64,000 bases of DNA from Telmatactis stephensoni (taxonomy: Eukaryota > Cnidaria > Anthozoa > Actiniaria > Isophelliidae), in the NCBI GenBank assembly GCA_029948255.1, contig JALIZF010001612.1, positions 248,001 to 312,000 on the forward strand, read 5' to 3'. Made by a program: the position numbers and the translations under genes. Below the pieces are notes generated by a model. That model did not search any database. It was not told where the DNA came from and saw only the letters and a list, made by a program, of their open reading frames with translations. Numbering within the stretch: position 1 is the stretch's first letter; the number at the start of each line of letters is the position of its first letter. Shown here one piece after another: positions 42,601 to 52,200 of the stretch.

Positions 42601-44768
42601 TCGTCCATACCTTCAGACAATGATAACGTGCGCGTATCTGTATGCGCAGAAGGTGCTAATTCTGAGTCTTGAGTGGTCACAATAACACGTCCTCTACCCC
42701 ACCCCCTACCAGGCAACGGCCAAAACTCCTTTAAAGGCTCCTTAGCAACCACGTTGTCAACAACAATCAACCACTCAAAATTAAGGTGCCTGCTCTGTTG
42801 AAAGAAGTTTTGTACTGCATGTGAATAGAGAGTGAGCTTTTTCTTGACGTCATCATATTTTGCTACGTCACTCAAATTGATGCCCAGTGCGCATGTCAAT
42901 CGCCGATATGACTCTAACAATGACTCTGGTGTTTCAGCATGGAGGGTTGCCACTACTTTGGAGCATGACGTGTTTGCGTAGTCCTGCTGACCATACCACT
43001 TGGCGTACAACCGTGACAGCTGGCTTTTTACCAGATCCAGGGGGACCAGTTAGGTAGACAACTGTAACATCACTGCTTGCGTTATTACGATCAAGGGTGT
43101 TGTAAAGGTTGTCTAAGGTTTGGAGTTCCTTGTTGCGTTTGTAAGTCTTGTGGAATGGTTCTCCAAGTAGGATGATGACTGAAGGAACGGACTGTGGTAA
43201 TATTTCATCATCTGTCAGGAAGATAATTAAAACGATTTGCAGTTCATTTTCCATGAAAAGGCAAAAGTTGATAGAATTAAAAATGAAACAAAGAGATAAA
43301 ATTTAGAGTGGGGAAATGGAAAGATAGGGAAATAAAAATATAAAAAACAAGGGACAAAAATGAAAGCTGTAGATGGGAAGGAAATAGGAAGAAAGAAAGA
43401 AAGTAAGTAAGAAAAAAATAAGAAAGAAAGAAAGAAAGAAAGGAAGAAAGGAAGGAAGGAAGAAAAGAAGAAAGGAAGAAAGAATGGAGGAAGGAAAGAA
43501 GGGAAGAAGAAGGGAAGAAAGAAAGACAGAAAGAAAGAAAGAAAGAAAGGAAGGAAGGAAGGAAGGAAGGAAGGAAGGAAGGAAGGAAGGAAGGAAGGAA
43601 GGAAGAAAGGAAGGAAGGAAGGAAGGAAGGAAGGAACAAACAAACAAACAAACAAAGGAAGAAACAAAGAAAATACAAGAAAAGGAAATGAAAAGGCAAA
43701 GAAGACTTTATCAATTATCACCTTCTTTGAGAGACAAATTGTTTATCCCTACAGCAATATCATTCTTGTGGTTGCCCATCATATCATTTCTTCCACTGTA
43801 AGGTACTGAAACAGAAAAATGATCTATACTGATCATTCTATTTGTAAGTGTGATCTTTTACACATGCCCAAATAATCTACATAAAATTACTCTATGCATC
43901 CCCCTCCCTCGCACTCCATTAACTGGGAAGTCATGATCAGAGCTCTTATTAATTTAAGCAAATGCCATCTAAGCTATCAAAAAATGAAAGTCTACAGTGA
44001 TCTCGCCCCGGGGGGGGGGGACTCCTATATATAAGAGGGTGGGGATGCTCATCGGAAATTTTGAAAATGACCCCTAAAAGGTACCTGAGTCTTATCCCGG
44101 TGGGCATGGCAATAATTGATTTGTACCCCTAAAAGGTACCAATTCAAAAACAAACAATTGAAGAATCCGAAAATTAAAAACTGCTTTATCAATTAATGTG
44201 CTCAAGAGACACAAGTCAGATCATTAAAATAGTCCCAGTAATGATTATTTTAGGTATTATTTACTGAAAAACACCCTTAAAGTTACCAGATATGTCTCTG
44301 GTAGTCCACTATTAAGTCTGAGACACCTCTAAAACGGTACCAGCTAGATCACTGATTTTGACCCCTAAAAGGTACAACAAGGCATCCTCGCCCATTTCTG
44401 ATTGGAGTTCCCCCAGGGATCTCACTTAGGGTTTTGCAAAGGTAACAGATGTATCTCTATTTCTATCTTTAAACACCTTCATTGCCATCAGTACAAAACG
44501 TTTTTGCCAGGTCTTCACGATCCACAGTTGGATGCAACAGTGCTTTGCCAAGTTCTTTGTAAGTAGCTCTTGAGCCTTTGCTTTGATGCCATTTTCTTAG
44601 CATTGCCCATGATTGCTCATAAATATCACCCACTATATCAATCTCAATCTCTTCAAGAATGTACTCCTCAAGTTTTAGTGCCCGTCCTACTCTTTTCCAA
44701 AACTTGAGGATGTGTTTTGCAATGAGCAACAAGTCTTCCTCGGTGAGTCTTCCTTCTTTAAAAGCCAT
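39670..44768 (-). CDS. Death domain - NB-ARC - TPR protein, two compensating frameshifts
   Basis: Coding exons on the minus strand are 44768-44477, 43211-41957, 41740-41388, 40996-40713 and 40254-39670. All have consistent phases (1,2,1,0), for about 922 residues. Residues 1-97 form a death domain (LLLIAKHILKFWKRVGRALK…LRKWHQSKGSRATY). An NB-ARC module follows, with P-loop GPPGSGK, Walker-B-like EWLIVVDN, VIVTTQDS, CYPLSLA and an MHD-like TMHQVM. The C-terminal half has TPR/kinesin-light-chain-like repeats (LSDLGYTYREAGQLDKVIPVLEEA, LNILGFTYREKNQLDLASAYM, …). Such proteins act as ATP-driven scaffolds in apoptosis or innate immune signalling (APAF-1/NLR-like); that role is family knowledge. 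A +1 indel in the A5 run right after GSGK (43025-43029) and a -1 indel near 42275-42278 shift the frame between them and cancel. Confidence 0.85.
41890..41945. repeat. Short (GAT)n tract in the NB-ARC intron
   Basis: GATAATGATGATGATGGTGATGAT lies just downstream of the donor of the large NB-ARC exon. Confidence 0.6.
43385..43645. repeat. (GAAA)n/(GGAA)n microsatellite in NB-ARC intron 1
   Basis: Purine-only tetranucleotide repeats occupy about 260 bp between the death-domain exon and the NB-ARC exon. Long F/L/P/S-rich and K/E/R/G-rich frames on the two strands are artefacts. Confidence 0.95.
44009..44413. mobile_element. Repeat family with GGGGGACTCCTATATA start, copy 2, TIR-bounded
   Basis: GGGGGGACTCCTATATATAA at the left and TTGGAGTTCCCCC at the right are inverted relative to each other, so the family is a TIR element. 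Inner landmarks are GGGGATGCTCATCGG, GAAAATGACCCCTAAAAGGT, GGGCATGGCA and GACCCCTAAAAGGTAC. It lies in intron 1 of the NB-ARC gene. Confidence 0.75.
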
Positions 44769-46217
44769 GATAATTTTTGTCAGCTAAAAAATTGTAACAT
44801 TTATGATTAGTGACTAATTTGAAGATGATTTGCTGAGGTGTGTGTATGCAAGAGGGGTGGGGTGGGAACTGTGTGAGGGGTGGGAGTGGGGGGAGGTGGC
44901 ACTCTAGAACTAATGGAGCTTGTCAACTTGTTAACTCTATAAACAAGATGTCTAAATTACAAATTTTTCTCAAAATGAATTTACAAGTCTAACATGCAGC
45001 TGTCACCTCTACTCTGACCAACTATGGTTCAGTAGATTATAGAATATAAGAAAGTTAAGATCATTATAAGAGTGGGGAATATCCCGGCCAATGAATTTCA
45101 ACATACTATAGTCAACAAAAAAGTCATGGTAGTCATATTCTCTTTGATTATAAAGCGTCTTTCTCATTTCCATTCATATAAAGTTTAGTTTCTAAAACAT
45201 TTAAGAGTTTGGTCACAAATAAATTATATTTAGTCATAAAAAAAACTTGAAAATCCTTGTCGCAGACATGGCGGACGGTTTGACAGGCCAATTTGTACAC
45301 GTATAATAATACCATTTATCTAAAATACACAAGTGTATATAATGATCTAAATAAAGGGATTTAGACATATTTACAGAATGCATGAGTGACGTAGTTTACT
45401 AGTAAAGGTTTGTTCTAGCTACAAACGAAAACATGGATCAGCCAAGTGAATACAATAAATCTGTTTATAGACTGATCTGTTTATGGATTTAGTGTTATTT
45501 TAACAGTAACAGGATTTGGACAAAGACTTTTGCACTTTCCAACGCAACAGAATTGAGACAATCAATTAAAAAGAGCTCTTTACTTACCAAGAACAGAACT
45601 CCTTGTGACTCAGTAAAGCGTTGAAAGCGATTTCTTGGAACTGGCTACGTTCGAAGATTTCGATCATGAATTGGTCTCAATGCTTCAGCAGGAATTCCGA
45701 GAACCCTAAGTTAAAAATGTTCTGTTGAGGACGAAAATCGAACATGAAGATTTAAGACGACGCCAAAAAGAAACACCCTCGGCCTCTAGTAAATTTCTTT
45801 GTTTGTTTGTAATGCAAGGTCTAGAGATTATAAAGGTTGTGCAAGGGGAAACCCCCTACGTACACATGGTAGAACTTTGATCGGGCGTTCTAAAAATAGC
45901 TTTAATATGATCACATCTTCTATTCGAACCGCCAGAAATCAATATGGGTATTTATATTCCAATTACGCACCTGAATAACTCAAAGGAACATAATTTGTCT
46001 ATATTTTTGAGAAATATAATTATTCTCCTAATGTTGCAAAAAACTCGCTGGCCACATGTACAATTTGGGTTTCCTGTTGATGTGGCTATGTAGCCACGTC
46101 ATCAAGTAACTGGCGCGGTTACTAAACATCAGCCGAATATTTGATCAGAACAGAAGAGAGAAGTAAACTGTGTACTTTTCAATCGTGATTTTTAGTGTAT
46201 TGTGAAGAAAAATTGAA
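44769..46217. promoter_or_regulatory. Probable divergent promoter and 5' UTR region of the NB-ARC and GTF2F1 genes
   Basis: The two ATGs (44768 minus, 46218 plus) face away from each other 1.45 kb apart. On the minus strand a good donor TTCTTG|GTAAGT (exon side ends 45588) and an acceptor TTTTTTAG just upstream of the ATG suggest a non-coding first exon upstream of 45588. That leaves about 45.6-46.2 kb as a shared promoter. No TATA box is evident. The region has no repeat that I recognise. This is inference from layout and splice signals. Confidence 0.45.
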
Positions 46218-49200
46218 ATGGACATTAATAAGATTTCATCGCCAATACCTGTGGCTTCGAGACAGCTAAATCAAGTGAGTAAAATACTTATAATCGGTCA
46301 AAAATTATGTAATAAAAATTTTGGTCATGTGGATGGATTTAGCTTAAAGTGGCTAGATTTAATTTTTTTCTTAAGTTTATCTTGATTTAAGCTTACTTAT
46401 TTCTGAAAGAATTTTAGAATATCATATAAACTAGCTATTTCTAATAGAAAGTGAAGTGCTGCGAGCACAAAACAGCTGGTGTATCCACGTTAGCAGAACT
46501 TTTCCGACGGCTTCACGAAAGTACACCGCTTTCTCTGATATATCAAATGTTTCTTGTCTATATCCTGCGCGTTGTGTGACGAACACTGTTAGTTGACCTT
46601 CAATATTGAATTACAAAACATAATTCTTCAGGATCAGTGTCGGACACACACAGTTCAAAATATTTAGCACTTTGAGTAAAGCAATTTTTCAAACAATCAC
46701 AAACGGCTAGAGTTGGCAATGATTATAAAACTAACCGATTTTAAAAAGCTAGTTTATTTAGGAAAAGACGTGAATCGCTGGTCGTATGTATCGCGTGTTC
46801 GTCTAGTGACATCCTTGAATCGACTCTCGATATGGTATGGACTTGAACCGCTGATCGTATGTATCGCATGTTCGTCTAGTGACATCCACAGATTACACTG
46901 TGTTCCGAATAGGAGGCTACTCGCTTCGCTCGCAGCAACTATTTAATCGCCAGTCAAATAAATGATATGCATTTGGTCATTATGGGGTTTTACTTACACA
47001 CGCAAGGCAACAGATCACTTCCCAGATCCACTAAAACCAGAATTGTAAGCAAGTGCTATCCATCTTGAGCCAGGACTACACCCAGATTACTTTGGCACAT
47101 GCATAAATGTAACACCCAACAATAGAGGTTTTGCATTATCACATTTTATTTATTTTATTTTACAAGATTTGCAATTACAATACCCTGGCAGGGGTTACAA
47201 TGGGTCATTCCATTTTATATCCACCCCCCCCCCCCCCCCCATTGATGGTGGGGGAAGGGGGAGGGTGTATTTAAAGTAGAATGGCCCAGTACCTACAGAG
47301 AAAAACTCCAAAAATGCGGTCCCAGTATATAAAGAAAATTTAGTTAAAAACCTACACATTATTTTGAATAAAGCGTTTAGACTAGACTAATAACACTGAT
47401 TCCTTAGGATGGTATCAGTACAATGTGTCTGATGAAACTTCATGACAGCAGCCATGAATCAGCTTTCACTAAGAACTGAAAGGGTTCCCTGTGAAATTAA
47501 TGGCCTAAGTGACTTTTTGATGATTTTTTCCGTGGTATAAAATCGTATCAATAAACTTTCCTATGCTGAAAATCAATGTCTGGACATTCATCAAAAACTC
47601 ACTTAGGTCATTTTCACAGGGAACCCTTCAACTGCAATCCTTGATAATGTAATATGATGTTATTGTTCTATGCCATCCAACTTGGCTGCTTTCATGTGAA
47701 CATGTGACCCATCTCTATAGTTTATTGATAAGTTGTTTATACTGATGTTGAATGTTGCATGGTAATGGTATTCATTAAAAATTTCAATGCTAACAGTCTT
47801 TTGAACCACTTTAAGGTACAGAGTTCATCACTTGGCAAGTCATCAATGCCTTCAACATCAACGTCTGAACCTTGTACAGAATATAAAGTCAGAGTACCAA
47901 GGTACAGAATTGATATATATAATATATATGTGTTGTGGTTCAATTTTATCCTTGGTTCAATTTTATTATTTTCCTTTGTTTTGTGTATGGTGAGAATGAT
48001 AATGAGTCGATCTTCTTTGACATTATTTTGCAATGATATTATTATCCTTGGTTCCAGACATTTAGCTAAGAAATACTACATGATGCGTTTTCAGTCAGGA
48101 AAACCAGATCTTTCCTCAATAACAAAGGTAATTAAAGCGATTTTCGAGGTTGAGTGACCTTAACAAACAAACAGATATTGTTGATTGTATTTATTGATTA
48201 GAAATTTAAGGCTTTTACATGTAAGTGAAAGTTAAAGGTAAAGTGCTGGTCTCCCAGGAAGCCAACGGTGTGCTTTTTAACCCCTTTTTCCATCAGTGCT
48301 CCATTTTAAGGGTATTAAAAGCTAATTAAAGCTACATGGAATGGAAAGAAGTCGAAACAAGTGTGAGGTGATCCAAGAGAGAATTGAACTCGGGACCTCT
48401 CGCATCAGAAAGTTGCGCACTAACCAACTAGTACTGAGCTACACTGAGCTACACTTCCTCCTCAAGTTCATTGTTAATTGAAAATTATAGACTGTTGCAT
48501 CATAATTGAAATACTGTGATCAGCATCATTTTCATACATTTATCAACCCTCCATTCTGTCATCCATTGATTCATTCATTTATCCATTCATTCATTCATCC
48601 TTCCATTTATTCATTCTCTGATGTATTTGTTAGGCATCTATGAGTCGTGAAGTATCAAATGAAGATCATGAAGAAGAAGCTGTACCAAAAAGTGGTGCTG
48701 GTAGTGAGTATGGTAGAGAAAGGAGAGAAGAAGCAAGAAAGAGAAGGCGTGGTTATGTGAAGAAAGCGGCTGATCCTGATTGTGCTCCTTGGAATTTGAA
48801 ACTTGGTGGTAAAGGAGGGAAAAGGTAAATTGGGAGGGGGGGATGGGGATCCATGAAAATGGATTAATTAAGTCAGACATTGATGTCTACAAGTATTGAT
48901 ATGTTGGCTCTGTCATTGTCTATTGTTTTATAATATAAAATGTAGATTCCTTTGTTTTTAGCATTGTTCCATTGTGAGCACCATTCTTTGTTAACCGGTA
49001 CACAAGGACAGTGTCGATATGTTGGGTACACTCGTCTGAAACAATTTTGAATCATTTGAGAGAATTTGAAAAAATCTCCAGAAAAGTCCCTTCCCCCCCC
49101 CCCCTTTTTTTTGTCAGTCAAATCATTTCAAGAAATAAGATTTTTTTTCTTGTCATCAAATATCCTGAATTGTGAAAAATGTGATTTTCTAGGGCACTAG

Positions 49201-52200
49201 GACAAAGTTGTTGTGTTTATGTGTAATAAATCAAGTTAAAAATTGTACTTATCTGCAGTCAATCCTTTGAAGCTCTGAAGTCACATTATTTCCTCTGTTT
49301 TTGACCTTTCTGGCCTCTGTTATAGTTTTCATAAAGCGCCATCCACCGAACACGAGTAAACGAACGTTCCAACGGTTTGAATATCTGAATTTGGGTTCCA
49401 GTCCGTCCTCCGCCATAAATTAGTTAGCTATAAGTAATAAGTTAATCAAATTCGACTTAATATCACTCTAAAAGAGAGGGGTGAGCAATAGAGCTCTTTC
49501 TATTGTCCTCTCGTCTGCTCCGATAATGGGATTATTTTGACAGGTAAGGGGGACAGTGATGACAGATTTAACTTTTTTAACGTTCCTACCAAGCCCACCA
49601 GAAAGCGGATTATTTTCGGTAATTTGACTACAAGTCAGTAAACAGAAAGCGTGACCGTTGGCCCGGCAGTATAAAACTTTCTGTATCTGAACCGGCACAT
49701 TTATATTGACAGAACTGTTAGCTATTTTAGATGGACCGGGAAGAGCCAAGGGAAAAATACAGCATAATTCTAGCATAACAATAACACCATAACAATGAGG
49801 ACAAAGGATTATTTCTAGTATGAACACCACATCATATTTTACATAGCAGTTTTTAGCAGTCTTTGTTGATTGGTGTTGTATTTTGTCTCCAAGACACCAA
49901 GGCGGCCATCGTTCCGAGTGGATCACCGAAAAGCGTTTCAGTTGAGTGTTCGATAGATTACGTGATCAAACAGATTTGCCGGGCCAACGGTCACGCTTTC
50001 TGGTGGGCTTGGTAGGAACGTTAAAGTTAAATCTGTCATCACTGTCCCCCTTACCTGTCAAAATAATCCCATTATAGGAGCAGACGAGAGGACAATAGAA
50101 AGAGCTCTATTGCTCCCCCTCTCTTTTAGAGTGATATTAAGTCGAATTTGATTAACTTATTAATCATAGCTAACTAATTTATGGCGGAGGACGGACTGGA
50201 ACCCAAATTCAGATATTCAAACCGTTGGAACGTTCGTTTACTCGTGTTCGGTGGATGGCGCTTTATGAAAACTATAACAGAGGCCAGAAAGGTCAAAAAC
50301 AGAGGAAATAATGTGACTTCAGAGCTTCAAAGGATTGACTGCAGATAAGTACAATTTTTAACTTGATTTATTACACATAAACACAACGACTTTGTCCTAG
50401 TGCCCTTGTATGGATGTCCTGACTTACTACAGGTATACAGAAATCAGTCTACAAACCTTATTTGGAGAGACTGAAAACTAACTAAGCCATTTCTAGACCC
50501 AAGGGTGGATCCAACATTATCCTCCAGGGAGGGGTGCAGAGGATATTTTGGGAAAGTATTGAGAAGAAAAAGACCCAAAGTTGACTATTTGGAGGGCATG
50601 TGTACCCCCTATACCCCTCCCCTAAATCTTCTGATGATGATCTCTATTTTAATTTTTGACTAAAATGGTAACTAAATTATATGAACTTGTCAGATATTCA
50701 GGGAGAAAAGAAGCAGGAATTAATGACAATTCCAGCTACTACATCCTAACACAGTGTCCTGATGGAGCATTTGAAGCTGTGCCAGTAACATCATGGTATA
50801 ACTTTACTCCAAATATCAACTACCGTACATTAACAGCTGATGAAGCTGAGGAAGAGTTCATGCGAAGGGACAGGACTGTGAACTTCTTTTCTTTGATGGT
50901 CAAGAAAAGACTTCAGAATAATGAGGAAGGTGAAGAGCAGGAAAAGGAGAAAGGAACTGTTGCTAGAAGTATGGTTAGTGAACTCACAATTCTACTTTAA
51001 TAAACAACATTAGATAGATTAACAAGTGCAGTGCAACATGAGAATGGGACATGATGATGAATACATCACATCCATTCCTTGCATGACTACCAAGGTGATG
51101 TCGTGATGCCACATGTATTCAGGATAGTCTTGACTTTGGTGTTGTCAGCAGTAATTTGTACATATAGTATTATTCATCATCATGTGTTGAGTCCTCTTTC
51201 ACATTTGCATTGTGTTGGCTAATTGAATCTACTACCTGTTATATCATATGTTTGTGTCAATCTCTGTGCCCTTTGCCAAAATACCTACTCCTAGGGGACT
51301 AAATGGAAACTAGAGATTATTAAACTGTATTTTGGTCTGCGTCAGTGAATAAAGATGTTGTAAGGAATAAATGGAAGTCTATAACACAGTATCAAAAGAA
51401 AGTACTTACTCACATTAATGGTGTTTTGAGCCCTGGCTCGTCCTTGGAGTAAAAGATATTAAAGCACTGAGCATCGTCATTCCCAAGCCCTCTCAACTTT
51501 TTGGTTAGAAAGCTGAGAAGAGCCTGGGAACTGAGGATGAGCACTGAGGTAAAAAGGAATTCAGGGAAACCAAAAGAGTCATGTTGGGTTGGCCAGGACA
51601 GGTGACTTAGAATATACATGTAGAGGGAGGGCACCTAAGAGATGTGTTGTCATTCATGGAAATGTTTGATACCATATATGATAGTAACAATTATCTTGTT
51701 TTTTGCACTAGAAACTTTTTGATGGTGATGATGACAATGAATCTTTGTCTGATGATGATGATGAAGATGAAGAGTCAGGAAAAGGCACCAATTCTAAAGA
51801 AAAACAAGGTAAGAGAGAACCAGTAGTCTCCTCCAAAGTTACTGAATCTCCCTGCTAGATCCCCTGGGATTTGGGTTTCCTGTGTTAGATATGAAGATTA
51901 TTTCTTTTTGGCTGTCAAGTACTCCAGCTCCTCACAGTTTCTTATTCATTCATTTAGGCAAATCAACAAAACCAAAAAAGGGAAAACCCAATAAAGGCAA
52001 GACGAAAACCAAGAAAGGATCAGATAATGAGAGCTGATGCTTCTTCTGAAGAAGATGGTTACTTTGATTCCAAGGAAGTTGACTACATGTCTGATAGTTC
52101 TTCCTCGTCAGGTCAGAGAAACTACACTGAAAAAAAGGGTGCAGTGTAAATTTTGTAAAGTGTACTCAGGATGCACTTACACGAATTATCTCATCCTGGA

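Noticed and set aside
43227..43801. Long F/P/L/S-rich and K/E/G/R-rich frames
   Set aside because: They cover the (GAAA)n/(GGAA)n microsatellite in the NB-ARC intron. Only the NB-ARC exon starting at 43211 is real.
48375..48460. tRNA gene on the minus strand
   Set aside because: The A-box region carries a duplication and insertion, and a non-tRNA body follows; better explained as a SINE.
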